Positions 49,976-58,064 are shown, counted from the stretch's first letter. The stretch: DNA of 64,000 nt from Clostridia bacterium (GCA_017621155.1 JAGATP010000015.1:96456-160455); one strand, 5' to 3'. The notes: generated from the letters alone by a model not told the origin. Program-made: numbers and translations.

Positions 49976-51469
49976 TCAATTTTTTTCGGGAGCGAGCAAG
50001 CTGTTCAGATACAAAACTTCCCCGCTTTCGCCCAAAAGGCTGGCGGAGATGCCCGCCTGCTTCGCTTCGATGCACCAAAACGGCAAGACCGGCCCGCGGT
50101 AGGTCTCCCCGCCGAAGGTGAGGACGAGCTCGTTTTCGTACCGCCAGAATCCCTTGACCGCGCCCTGCACTTGACCCTTTGCGGTAAAGACGATCTTCTC
50201 GCCCTGAGCGCTTTTGCCGTCCCGATCGAGCCGAAGCATGAGATACGTTCCGCTCGAAACGCCGAGGAAGTCCTCTTTCGAAATCGGGCAGAGCTGTTCT
50301 CCCCCGAAGCGATTGCAGTGCAACAGGAGATTCCCCCGCCGATCGAACAAAAAGCGGTTGACAAAGAGGAAATAGGGCAAGGGTTTCTTTCGATCTAGGA
50401 GGCAGAGCGGCCACGGGCGTTTTAAGGCGTGCGTGGCGGCGTGATAGGAAACGACGCCCACTCCGCCGCTGGTGCGGAAGAGGGCGGTTCTGCCGATTTT
50501 CGTGACGTTGGTGTTCTTTTTTCGCCAATGATGGCTCTCGAAGAGAAGCTCGCCCGTGCCGACCGCGGAGGCGGAAATCTCGTTGCCCGCAAGATCGAGA
50601 TACGGGCCTTCGGGCGAGGCGCTCTTTGCCGAGCGAATCTGCCCCTCTCCGCAATTGCAGAGAAGGGTGTAAAAATTGCTCTTGTGTTCCATGCCTTCTT
50701 CGTCGTAGACGGAAACGCCCTTCTGATAGAGGATGGAGCCGCCGCGCACGCTGCCGCGCGCGATATTCTTTCCGAAGTACTCCTCGAACGAACAGCGCTT
50801 TTCGTCGTAATCGGCACGGGTCAGCCCGTCCGTGCGAAGTCCCGTCTCCCGATCGAGGGGCAGAAGATAGAGTCCCATCCCCTCCCTTCCGTAGACGAGG
50901 TAAAGCCCGTTCTCCCCCTCAAAGACGAAGGGATCGGCGGCATTGGGGGAACGCCACCCCGCTTTGGAGCAGACGATGAGCCCCACCGCGCTGTAAGGCC
51001 CGGTCACGCGATCGGCTTTGGCAAGCCCGATGCACGATTTCGAGCCACCTCCATAGCCCGTCATGGAATAATAGAGCCAAAAACGCCTGTCCTTTCCCCG
51101 AATGCAGTGAAGGGTTTGCACGGAAATCTCCCCCGATTCCTTCACCAAAAGGGGGCGATTCGTCTCCCCCGGAAAAGTACGGCACCAAAGGAAGCTCTCG
51201 TACAGGTTGCCGAAGAGCTCCGTGCTCTTATTTTTTGCGTATGCCCTTTTTTCGAGGACGAAGGGACTTCCCGCGTACTTCCAATGAATGAGGTCGGAAG
51301 ATATGCGAATTTGTCCCCCACGCGTGGCGGGGCTGTCCGCGGAAAAGGCGTAAAATTTGCCGTTCTCCTCGATCAAAGCGGGGTTCTCCGCCCACGATTC
51401 CTTCCAATCGAGGGGGGATTTCGTGCGAAGGACGATCGGGTCGAAGTTCGGCTTTTCCGGATATACCAT
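49976..51469 (-). CDS. GH43-like five-bladed propeller glycosidase
   Basis: A 497-residue protein with no signal peptide. The first ~310 residues have the blade pattern of GH43: ENPALIEENGKFYAFSAD, RISSDLIHWKYAG, a central AADPFVFEGENGLYLVYG, and SFLWCRTF; a second beta-rich part follows to the end. In most GH43 enzymes the first motif is Asp-Pro; here it is Asn29-Pro30, so the usual general base may be missing or lie elsewhere. It could be an arabinanase or xylosidase relative or an inactive homologue. The start is the ATG at 51469 after GGGAGG; a longer frame to 51592 overlaps the promoter. Confidence 0.75.
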   Translation of the reverse strand: MVYPEKPNFDPIVLRTKSPLDWKESWAENPALIEENGKFYAFSADSPATRGGQIRISSDLIHWKYAGSPFVLEKRAYAKNKSTELFGNLYESFLWCRTFPGETNRPLLVKESGEISVQTLHCIRGKDRRFWLYYSMTGYGGGSKSCIGLAKADRVTGPYSAVGLIVCSKAGWRSPNAADPFVFEGENGLYLVYGREGMGLYLLPLDRETGLRTDGLTRADYDEKRCSFEEYFGKNIARGSVRGGSILYQKGVSVYDEEGMEHKSNFYTLLCNCGEGQIRSAKSASPEGPYLDLAGNEISASAVGTGELLFESHHWRKKNTNVTKIGRTALFRTSGGVGVVSYHAATHALKRPWPLCLLDRKKPLPYFLFVNRFLFDRRGNLLLHCNRFGGEQLCPISKEDFLGVSSGTYLMLRLDRDGKSAQGEKIVFTAKGQVQGAVKGFWRYENELVLTFGGETYRGPVLPFWCIEAKQAGISASLLGESGEVLYLNSLLAPEKN

Positions 51470-51488
51470 CGTTTTCCTCCCAAATTGC

Positions 51489-51556
51489 TTTGCAGAGCGG
51501 GCAATCTTTTTTTCATTGCCGAAAGGTGAGCGTGCGCATGTGCAAAACTCTGCAAA
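51489..51556 (-). promoter_or_regulatory. Inverted repeat in the leader of the GH43-like gene
   Basis: Arms TTTGCAGAG (51489-51497) and CTCTGCAAA (51548-51556) pair perfectly over 9 bp, enclosing about 50 nt. A -10 TATAAT without a clear -35 lies just upstream at about 51576. It may be a pair of regulator half-sites or a leader hairpin. Confidence 0.5.
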
Positions 51557-51615
51557 CGCATTTCTTGCGCCTATTATATCACAATACGACAAAAAAATCT
51601 ACCCTTTTGGAAAAA

Positions 51616-51804
51616 TTACTTCAATCCCTCCAATTGATCGAAGGATGCAAGAAGCGCCTCTCTCGCGTCATCAGGGCGCAAAAGTCGAATCCTCGCCCGC
51701 CTTACATCGCTGTCCGTAATCGGCGGCTCTTCGTAACGTTCCCGCTTGAACGGAACACTCCTTTTCTCCCTTTTTTGTTCCATCAGCTTTGCATAGAATC
51801 CCAT
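51616..51804 (-). CDS. Small hypothetical protein
   Basis: A 62-residue charged soluble protein, MGFYAKLMEQKREKRSVPFK followed by a C-terminal half rich in Arg, Asp and Leu (SDVRRARIRLLRPDDAREAL). The start is the ATG at 51804, which has an excellent Shine-Dalgarno (AGGAGG, 8-base gap). It is divergent from the WYL regulator with only about 120 bp between them, so the regulator may control it. I recognise no family. Confidence 0.7.
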   Translation of the reverse strand: MGFYAKLMEQKREKRSVPFKRERYEEPPITDSDVRRARIRLLRPDDAREALLASFDQLEGLK

Positions 51805-51892
51805 AGTCTTGTCCTCCTGTCTTACTGACTCCATCATACGCCATTCAATCGGCATACGTCTGTCATAATTTCTTCCTTTTTTTGAATTTTTC

Positions 51893-51921
51893 TTGACGGC
51901 AGACAATTTTTCTGCTACAAT
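51893..51921 (+). promoter_or_regulatory. Promoter of the WYL regulator, giving a leaderless transcript
   Basis: TTGACG (51893-51898), 17 bp, TACAAT (51916-51921) with TGC before it. The expected transcription start, about seven bases after the -10, coincides with the ATG at 51929. Confidence 0.8.
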
Positions 51922-51928
51922 GGAGGAT

Positions 51929-52873
51929 ATGAACGGATCTGCGGAATATACCAAATATCACATTTTAATCGGCATTTTATTTGACCTTTTGCGGGAGAAG
52001 AAGGTGAACGCCGCCTATCTTGCCGCAAAGTACGCGGTGAGCAGGAGAACGATCTACCGCTACCTCGACGAGCTTTCTATCGGCGGCGTTCCCATCGTCG
52101 TGGAGCAGGGCAGATACGGGGGCGTTTCCATTCCGGGACGCTACAAGCTTCCCGTAGGGTTTATGACGGAGGAGGAATACAAGGCAATTACGGACGCTCT
52201 CATCGCGATGAAGGGCGAGCTCACCGACCCTCGCTATGAAAACGCCCTGCAAAAAATTACCCAACAAATCAAAACGGAACGGCTCGATCTGACGGTTACG
52301 GGCAATATCTTAGTGGACGGCACGGCTTGGGGAGACGTCTATTCCTTCTCGGACACCCTGACCGCCATGGAATCCGCCGTCGATCGCAGGCTGCTCACGC
52401 AGATTGTGTACATTTCCGCCAAGGGAGAAACCTCCGAGCGGGTCATCGAGCCACACCTGCTCGTCCTGAAACAGAACGTGTGGTACGTCTATGCCTATTG
52501 CCGCCTTCGGCAGGAGTTTCGCCTCTTTCGGCTCAATCGAATCAAACGCTATTCCTTTTCAGACTCCCTCTTTGAACGCAGAGCATTTCTCAAGAAAGAC
52601 GTGCCTTTAAAATACACCGCCATGGAGCAGTCCCTGCTCATCGACGTCCGACTCGCCGTAGACGAAAAAGCCTTGCCCGAACTCGTCGAATGGCTGGGCG
52701 TGGACAGCGTGGACGAGCAGTCTATGACCGCCCAAGCGACCTTGCCCGAGGACGAGAACCTCGTCTCGCGCTTGCTCACCTTCGGCGCGCACGTAAAAGT
52801 CCTCTCGCCCGATTCGCTGAAAAAAGCCGTACAGGCGCGGGCAAACGAACTTCTCGCCCTCTATGCGGAATAA
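51929..52873 (+). CDS. HTH/WYL-domain transcriptional regulator
   Basis: A 314-residue YafY-type regulator: N-terminal helix-turn-helix (residues ~10-55; NAAYLAAKYAVSRRTIYRYLDEL), WYL domain (about 145-210; IEPHLLVLKQNVWYVYAYC, FRLFRLNRI), and a WCX C-terminal extension to residue ~310. WYL domains sense nucleic-acid or nucleotide ligands. The start is ATG 51929; the ATG at 51920 overlaps the -10 and cannot be in the mRNA. It diverges from the small protein at 51616. Confidence 0.92.
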   Translation: MNGSAEYTKYHILIGILFDLLREKKVNAAYLAAKYAVSRRTIYRYLDELSIGGVPIVVEQGRYGGVSIPGRYKLPVGFMTEEEYKAITDALIAMKGELTDPRYENALQKITQQIKTERLDLTVTGNILVDGTAWGDVYSFSDTLTAMESAVDRRLLTQIVYISAKGETSERVIEPHLLVLKQNVWYVYAYCRLRQEFRLFRLNRIKRYSFSDSLFERRAFLKKDVPLKYTAMEQSLLIDVRLAVDEKALPELVEWLGVDSVDEQSMTAQATLPEDENLVSRLLTFGAHVKVLSPDSLKKAVQARANELLALYAE

Positions 52874-52920
52874 AGGCTTCCCTTTTTGTCATTGGTTTTG
52901 AGCGCCTTTCTCGCAGCAAA

Positions 52921-52965
52921 AAAGAGAAAGAGTACCTGTTTTCGGTACTCTTTCTCTTTTTTTCC
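52921..52965. terminator. Terminator between the WYL gene and the gene at 52974
   Basis: A 16-bp perfect stem AAAGAGAAAGAGTACC with a 7-nt loop, followed by T on both ends; it serves converging genes. Confidence 0.92.
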
Positions 52966-52973
52966 TTTTCGTC

Positions 52974-53636
52974 CTATTCGGCGGGTTCGACGGTTTCATA
53001 AATGTATTTTTCGGTCAGTCTATCATAGATAGAATAGCTGTCGCCGTCCGACCGCAGAGCATAGGTAAATCCATAATTGGACGGATTCGGATACTCGGTT
53101 AAGACGTCATTTATATAGTGCTGATAGATCGTCTCTTCTTCCGTATCCCGATAGAGATACTCATCCGTCTGTATTTCGTCGAGGTTCACTCGATCGTATC
53201 GTCCGGTGAGGGAGCCAACGAGGGGAAGAAGCGAATACAACTTCCCCTCCGAATCCTTGTACGGGTCGTCAAGCTTAAACCTGACTTGATAGACATAATT
53301 GTAACCGAGTTGCAAGGTTGCCGTCGCATCCCGATCGCGAATGACGAAGGTCATCTCCTTTAAAAAGCCCTCTTCCAAACTAGTACAACCGAACAAATCA
53401 TCCTCTTCTGCCATCTCGGAATCTGTTTCATAGGTAAATCCGTTCTCGTCCAAAAATGCGCTGACGTCCTCGCCCACAACGGCAATGTTGTCTATGTTCT
53501 CGCCCGTGGTAAAGAAAATATACGTCGAGACAAGCACCACTACCAGTTTTACGATTCCGTAGAGCAAGAGTGCCGCAAACAGTACGGCGACGGCAATTGC
53601 AATTTTCTTTCCGACACTCTTTTTTTTCGTAGCCAT
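52974..53636 (-). CDS. Single-pass membrane protein of unknown function
   Basis: A 220-residue protein with a lysine-rich start, one helix (about 10-38), and an acidic external domain of about 180 residues. No family recognised. The start ATG follows GGAGG. It has a shared terminator with the WYL gene at its 3' end, and lies next to another exported protein, 53671. Confidence 0.75.
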   Translation of the reverse strand: MATKKKSVGKKIAIAVAVLFAALLLYGIVKLVVVLVSTYIFFTTGENIDNIAVVGEDVSAFLDENGFTYETDSEMAEEDDLFGCTSLEEGFLKEMTFVIRDRDATATLQLGYNYVYQVRFKLDDPYKDSEGKLYSLLPLVGSLTGRYDRVNLDEIQTDEYLYRDTEEETIYQHYINDVLTEYPNPSNYGFTYALRSDGDSYSIYDRLTEKYIYETVEPAE

Positions 53637-53670
53637 AAAAACACCTCCTGCTTAAAATGACAAGTTAAAA

Positions 53671-54585
53671 TTAATTTAATGCACCGGAATACCATCTATC
53701 TACGTTGTTGTACACCGAAAGTGTTAACGCCAAATCAACATTCGAAACATTCACGCAGAGATCGCCATTTTCCAATGCTTTGGAATATGCCTCTTTATGT
53801 TCTTTTTCTCCCCAGAAAAAATAATCTTTTGAATACTCCCTTGCGATGTAATTATTGTGAAAATCCATAATATTGTCTTCGTTAAATATTTCATTAAACT
53901 TATCAATACTCTGCAAGCAAAGTGGTTCATTGTATAATTTTAAACTATTAACAAAATCCAAAGCATCTGCTCTCGCTCCGCCTTGCGCCGTTTCCTCATC
54001 ATATCCCGCTTTTAAGTATACATTTAGTCTTGCTTTATAATGGGCTTTATAGTTGTCTAACAAACAATTCGCCCATTCATAATTGATCGTAAACGCGCGC
54101 GTTTGATCTTCCGAGATAAGGATATTTTTCATACATCTGAAACTCCACAAAAAATGTTTTGCGGAATCGTAATGGTTTTGATCGATATACCCGGCATCTC
54201 GCCATTTATTCGCCTCGTCTACTGCGCCTTTTGCCTCGGCTTCGAATGCAACATAAACGGTTGAAGCAATGATATTATTGGCTCCGGGGTCAAAAATATA
54301 GCCGGCAATAGAAAGCTTTAATAAATCTTCCTCAATATCTTCATTTCTGAGAGCAGGTCTGGCGTCAATGATCGCCAAGATTTCATTATACGCAGGTTTT
54401 TCCAGAACGCCGTCTGTACAGGAAGGATCTGCCTGTAGTTCAAGTGCAATTTCCTCCATAGTTTGCGCAACATCGTTTGTAGTAACACGGCTCTCATCGG
54501 ATAAACTCCGAAGATTGTTGGATGGCGGTGTCGCCATGTTGAGTGATAGACAAGCTGTCATCCCAAGAGAAACAAGTAAATTCAT
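53671..54585 (-). CDS. Exported DUF6973-like protein, AT-rich
   Basis: A 304-residue protein with a short hydrophobic start (NLLVSLGMTACLSL) that could be a signal peptide or a weak lipobox (TAC). The C-terminal two thirds hold AKHFLWSFRCM, INYEWANCLL and MDFHNNYIARE, which resemble the spaced His/Trp and D-HNN motifs of DUF6973. The gene is visibly more AT-rich than its neighbours, in codon choice too, suggesting horizontal arrival. Its ribosome site is weak. The function of DUF6973 is not known to me; some members occur in toxin-like proteins. Confidence 0.6.
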   Translation of the reverse strand: MNLLVSLGMTACLSLNMATPPSNNLRSLSDESRVTTNDVAQTMEEIALELQADPSCTDGVLEKPAYNEILAIIDARPALRNEDIEEDLLKLSIAGYIFDPGANNIIASTVYVAFEAEAKGAVDEANKWRDAGYIDQNHYDSAKHFLWSFRCMKNILISEDQTRAFTINYEWANCLLDNYKAHYKARLNVYLKAGYDEETAQGGARADALDFVNSLKLYNEPLCLQSIDKFNEIFNEDNIMDFHNNYIAREYSKDYFFWGEKEHKEAYSKALENGDLCVNVSNVDLALTLSVYNNVDRWYSGALN

Positions 54586-54630
54586 TTTTCTGTCCGTCCT
54601 TGTATGATTTGGATTTCTATATCCATATGA

Positions 54631-54660
54631 ATTATAACATACCTAAAATGACAAAGTCAA
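54631..54660 (-). promoter_or_regulatory. Promoter of the DUF6973-like gene
   Basis: Minus strand TTGACT (54655-54660), 18 bp, TATAAT (54631-54636), 45 bp before the start codon. Confidence 0.75.
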
Positions 54661-54779
54661 GCTTTTGAAGTGTATTTTTTAGGTTTTTTTAATTTTTTTA
54701 GAATATTAATAAATGTAAAAACGATGGAAAAAGAAAGGCTCTTTCCTGCCGATTGGACAATTCGGGCATAAAAAAAAGG

Positions 54780-54797
54780 ATCTATCATATGATAGAT
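54780..54797. promoter_or_regulatory. Perfect 18-bp palindrome upstream of murG
   Basis: ATCTATCATATGATAGAT is fully self-complementary, 39 bp before murG in an AT-rich gap. It has no T run after it, so it is more like an operator or RNA hairpin than a terminator. No sure murG promoter could be placed. Confidence 0.5.
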
Positions 54798-54835
54798 TAT
54801 GTAGAATTCTATATTCCGCTTTCGAGGAATTTTTT

Positions 54836-55858
54836 ATGAAAAAAATAGTCTTTACGGGCGGAGGAAGCGCGGGTCACGTCGTGCCCAACCTCGCCCTCAT
54901 GGAGGAGCTTTCCGCTTACGATTTGTCCTATATCGGCACGGACGGCATCGAAAAGAGGCTCGTCACCGAGCAAAAAATCCCCTTTTACACGATTTCCTGT
55001 CCGAAGCTCAAACGGGAATGGACGCTCTCCAACCTCTCCATCCCCTTTGCCCTGCATGAAGCGGTCAAAGAGGCGAAAAAGGGGCTTTCCACCATTCAGC
55101 CCGATCTCGTCTTCTCCAAGGGGAGCTACGTCTCCCTTCCCGTCGTCATGGCGGCAAAGAAGATGGGCATTCCCGTCCTCGTACACGAATCCGACCTTTC
55201 CATGGGGCTTGCCAACAAGATCGGCAGCCACTACGCGAAAGCCGTTTTGACCGCCTTTCCCGAAACCGCCGAACGGTGCAAAAAGGGAAAATACGTGGGA
55301 AATCCCATCCGCCGCCTCACCGCCAAGCGATCTGCCGCCCGCAAAAAGTACGGAATTTACGACGACAGACCTCTTCTCCTCGTCTTTGGCGGGGGAAGCG
55401 GGAGCAAGGCAATCAACGAAGCGCTGCGCGCCTGCGCCCCCTCCCTTTGCCGCAAGTACGCGATTTTACACTTGACGGGAAAGGGAAACGTCGTCGGCAG
55501 CAACATTCCCCACTATCTGCAACGGGAATACGAGAGCGACATGGCGTCCGCCTATGCCGCCGCCGATTTCGTCCTCTGTCGGGCTGGGGCGAACACCGTA
55601 TTCGAACTGCTCGCCCTCAAGAAGCCCGCCCTTCTCGTTCCGCTCGCCAAGAGCTCGCGGGGAGATCAGCTCGAAAACGCCGCCTATTTCGAAAAAAAGG
55701 GGCTGTTCCACGTCTTGCAGGAGAGCAATCTTTCCGCATTGGAAGAGGAAATCGAAAAACTCATGCTCGACGAGAAGTGCAGGGAAGCCCTTCTCACTTC
55801 CGCATATCCTAAGGACAACGCGCCCATTCTCAGGGAAATCAAAAAAGCGCTCAAATGA
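54836..55858 (+). CDS. murG: UDP-N-acetylglucosamine:lipid I N-acetylglucosaminyltransferase
   Basis: A 340-residue GT28 enzyme, making lipid II from lipid I on the inner face of the membrane. It has VFTGGGSAGHVVPN at the start, SKGSYVSLP, HESDLSMGLANK, the donor-binding VFGGGSGSKAIN and CRAGANTVFELL, and LARS-GDQLENA-type DQLENA. It is about 20 residues short of common MurG but no motif is lost. It sits alone, away from the usual mur/fts cluster, on the plus strand. The start ATG follows GAGGAA. Confidence 0.94.
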   Translation: MKKIVFTGGGSAGHVVPNLALMEELSAYDLSYIGTDGIEKRLVTEQKIPFYTISCPKLKREWTLSNLSIPFALHEAVKEAKKGLSTIQPDLVFSKGSYVSLPVVMAAKKMGIPVLVHESDLSMGLANKIGSHYAKAVLTAFPETAERCKKGKYVGNPIRRLTAKRSAARKKYGIYDDRPLLLVFGGGSGSKAINEALRACAPSLCRKYAILHLTGKGNVVGSNIPHYLQREYESDMASAYAAADFVLCRAGANTVFELLALKKPALLVPLAKSSRGDQLENAAYFEKKGLFHVLQESNLSALEEEIEKLMLDEKCREALLTSAYPKDNAPILREIKKALK

Positions 55859-55859
55859 G

Positions 55860-55888
55860 TTGACATTTTTCCTCCCTTTTCGTATAAT
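55860..55888 (+). promoter_or_regulatory. Perfect sigma-A promoter of pnuC
   Basis: TTGACA (55860-55865), 17 bp, TATAAT (55883-55888), beginning two bases after the murG stop. Confidence 0.92.
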
Positions 55889-55892
55889 GAGG

Positions 55893-55972
55893 TCACTGCC
55901 ACCGGGTAGAACAATGCTTCGGCATTTCAGTGCGACGTTAGGTCATAGAAGTCGCGCCGAAATGCCTTTTTC
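55893..55972 (+). promoter_or_regulatory. Riboswitch-like attenuator upstream of pnuC
   Basis: From the predicted transcription start the RNA can form a first hairpin, CACTG (55894-55898) with CAGTG (55928-55932), holding AATGC-TTCG-GCATT and a loop with ACCGGGTAGAAC. Alternatively GGCATTTC (55921-55928) pairs with GAAATGCC (55959-55966), extended by GTGCGAC/GTCGCGC around a 14-nt loop, followed by TTTTTC: a terminator. The two share GCATT, so they exclude each other. A ligand that stabilised the first hairpin would switch pnuC on. The layout resembles guanidine-IV riboswitches, but I cannot confirm the class. Confidence 0.7.
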
Positions 55973-55980
55973 TTGATACG

Positions 55981-56655
55981 ATGAAACACATTCCTAAGCT
56001 GACGCCCTTTGAAATCGGGCTGTTATCCCTCTCCCTCGTCACCGTGATCGGCTCTTCCATTTTGTCGAAATCGGACGTTTTGAACGCGCTCGCCTCTGCG
56101 ATCGGCGTCGTCGCGCTCATCTTCGTCGCCAAAGGGCATCCCTTCGGACAGCTCCTTACCGTCCTTTTCAGCGTCCTTTACGCCCTCGTTTCCTGGAAAT
56201 TCCGCTATTGGAGCGAAATGATCACCTATCTCGGCATGTCCATGCCCATGGCGATTTTTTCCTTTTTCTCCTGGATCAGACACCCCTATGAAAAGGGCGA
56301 CGGGGAAGTCAAGGTCGAAAAGCTCTCGAAGGGGAAGCTGATCGTACTTCTACTTTTGACGGCTGTCGTCACCGTTCTCTTTTACTTTCTTTTGAAATGG
56401 TTGGACACACCCAACCTCGTTGTCAGCACGGTCTCCGTGACGACGAGTTTCCTCGCCGCTTCCCTCTTGTTTCTGCGCTCCCCCTTTTACGCGCTCTCTT
56501 ATGCGGCGAACGACGTCGTCCTGATCGTCCTTTGGGTAATGGCGGCAATCGAGGACTTTACCTTTCTCCCGATGATCGCCTGCTTCGTCGCCTTTCTTCT
56601 AAACGACATGTACGGCTTTTTCAATTGGATGCGCATGAAAAAAAGGCAGTCTTAA
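55981..56655 (+). CDS. pnuC: PnuC-family vitamin/nucleoside transporter
   Basis: A 224-residue membrane protein with seven or eight helices. The family segments are GQLLTVLFSVLYALVSWK, MITYLGMSMPMA, ANDVVLIVLWVMA and the terminal LNDMYGFFNWMRM. PnuC proteins let nicotinamide riboside (others thiamine or riboflavin) diffuse into the cell. Which compound is carried cannot be told; the riboswitch-like leader might indicate it. The ATG has no clear Shine-Dalgarno (CTTGATACG), so expression may be low. Confidence 0.9.
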   Translation: MKHIPKLTPFEIGLLSLSLVTVIGSSILSKSDVLNALASAIGVVALIFVAKGHPFGQLLTVLFSVLYALVSWKFRYWSEMITYLGMSMPMAIFSFFSWIRHPYEKGDGEVKVEKLSKGKLIVLLLLTAVVTVLFYFLLKWLDTPNLVVSTVSVTTSFLAASLLFLRSPFYALSYAANDVVLIVLWVMAAIEDFTFLPMIACFVAFLLNDMYGFFNWMRMKKRQS

Positions 56656-56687
56656 ACCGCCTCTTCTCCTTTGTCAAAGTTAATTCC

Positions 56688-56711
56688 CCGCAAGAGCAAC
56701 CGCTCTTGCGG
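56688..56711 (+). terminator. Terminator of pnuC
   Basis: A perfect 10-bp stem CCGCAAGAGC / GCTCTTGCGG with a 4-nt loop, followed by five T. Confidence 0.92.
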
Positions 56712-56719
56712 TTTTTATG

Positions 56720-57067
56720 TTATTCCAAGGGTATTCCGATTCCAAACCCGGAGGAAGATCGGTCACGCTCTGTTCTTTGAACAGCCCCTTCGTCTACCGT
56801 AAGGTAATTGACGATCCACTCTTCTTCCCGATGCCTTTTGTATTCGCAGACCCTGTCATTCCAATCTCCGTTCAGATAGCCGATCTGCCTGCCGTAGTCC
56901 TTTGGGGACACCGCCGTAAACGGGACGTACGTTCTTCCTTCCCAGACGATGGCGAGGTATTCGTCGTTTTCCACCGTTTTCATATCGACAAGCTCACCCT
57001 GCGCTCCGCAGGCACACAGCATGGCAAAAAACAAGACGGTCATAAACAACGTGCCAATTCTCTTCAT
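56720..57067 (-). CDS. Small hypothetical lipoprotein
   Basis: A 115-residue protein. The signal peptide ends in LCAC, so Cys at about residue 20 is lipidated. The mature part (about 95 residues) is soluble with YLAIVWEGRTYVPF and no recognised domain. It lies 15 bp after the lipase gene and is probably co-transcribed. The short C-terminal tail overlaps the region just beyond the pnuC terminator. Confidence 0.75.
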   Translation of the reverse strand: MKRIGTLFMTVLFFAMLCACGAQGELVDMKTVENDEYLAIVWEGRTYVPFTAVSPKDYGRQIGYLNGDWNDRVCEYKRHREEEWIVNYLTVDEGAVQRTERDRSSSGFGIGIPLE

Positions 57068-57082
57068 AAGCCTCTCCCATTC

Positions 57083-57856
57083 TCAAAAGCCTTCCTCAGC
57101 AAGCTCCTTTACAAGCCCCCGATAAAAAGAGGCTACCTGCTCCTTTCTCTTTTTATTGCCGTAAAAGGAGACCATTTCGAGATGATTGACTTCTCCGCCG
57201 ATCTCTCCCCTGTAAGTTCCCCATTTGCTCGATTCCACCGAGACCATTCCGTCCGTTCTCCCGCCTTCGCAATAGACGGATAGCTTATGCGGAACGAACA
57301 TCGCAATCATGCGGCGGTTGCAAATTCCCGAGGAATAGCTTTGATAAAGCACCTTTTCGGAATTTAAAACGCTTTCGTTGAACTCTAAAAGATAAGTATC
57401 CGTGAGTTCTCTCGCCACGGTAAGGAGATCGGGCGCATCGTCGCCGAAGATCCGATAGACGAGATTCGTCCAAAAGGCGATGAATCTCGCCATCCAATCG
57501 GGCATTTTTAAGAGGGTACGACTCATCTTGGAACCGTGGTGCGGGGTAGAAAGGGTGGTGAGCGATGCGACCTGATCCTCCATGCCGAGCGCGGAAATCA
57601 TGTACCTTGCGTCAAGTCCGCCCTTGGAATGGGCGATGAGATTGACCTTTTCCACCCCCTGTTCCTTGAGAATGGATTGAATGGCCCTTTTGATCTGCGC
57701 GGCGTTGTGCGCGATCGTGCCGACGCCGTCGTGATTTAAAACGTACGCTTTGACCCCCATCTCCCGCAATTGTCCGCAAACGTTGCCGAAGGCGCGGTAA
57801 AATCGAAAATCTTTGAGCATCATGCCGTGAATGAGAACCACGGGATATTTTGTCAT
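57083..57856 (-). CDS. Alpha/beta-hydrolase lipase (triacylglycerol lipase-like)
   Basis: A 257-residue lipase family protein: oxyanion region VVLIHGMML, nucleophile elbow LIAHSKGGLDAR (Ser at about 92), STPHHGS, and late His in VNHLEMV. Such enzymes hydrolyse long-chain acyl esters. No signal peptide, so cytoplasmic. The start is the ATG at 57856 after AGGAGG; the longer frame to 57886 overlaps the leader hairpin. Confidence 0.9.
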   Translation of the reverse strand: MTKYPVVLIHGMMLKDFRFYRAFGNVCGQLREMGVKAYVLNHDGVGTIAHNAAQIKRAIQSILKEQGVEKVNLIAHSKGGLDARYMISALGMEDQVASLTTLSTPHHGSKMSRTLLKMPDWMARFIAFWTNLVYRIFGDDAPDLLTVARELTDTYLLEFNESVLNSEKVLYQSYSSGICNRRMIAMFVPHKLSVYCEGGRTDGMVSVESSKWGTYRGEIGGEVNHLEMVSFYGNKKRKEQVASFYRGLVKELAEEGF

Positions 57857-57873
57857 AGCAAACCTCCTTAGGC

Positions 57874-57936
57874 GAGCCCTGATCAATCAGGATCGCTCTC
57901 CTAGTTCCATTATAGCAAAAACCGAAAAAAACGCAA
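57874..57936 (-). promoter_or_regulatory. Lipase promoter and leader hairpin
   Basis: Minus strand TTGCGT (57931-57936), 16 bp, TATAAT (57909-57914) with TGC before it. In the leader, CCTGAT-CA-ATCAGG with GAGC/GCTC outer arms (57874-57898) can fold just upstream of the ribosome site. Confidence 0.65.
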
Positions 57937-57994
57937 CGGCAAACCTTGTGCATCTTTGTTCCAAAACGTGCAAATATGTGCACAGGGCAAAATA

Positions 57995-58020
57995 GGGCGG
58001 ATGAAATGCTTCATCCGCCC
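57995..58020 (-). terminator. Terminator of module 4
   Basis: Perfect 11-bp stem GGGCGGATGAA / TTCATCCGCCC with a 4-nt loop and a short T run (TATTTT) on the minus strand. Confidence 0.88.
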
Positions 58021-58064
58021 CTTCTTCTGTGTTCTATGAAATTCTTTTTTCTCTTTTAGCGCAT

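Noticed and set aside
54586..54835. A possible insertion sequence in the AT-rich gap before murG
   Set aside because: No transposase, no terminal inverted repeats or target duplication; only a promoter and a palindrome are seen.
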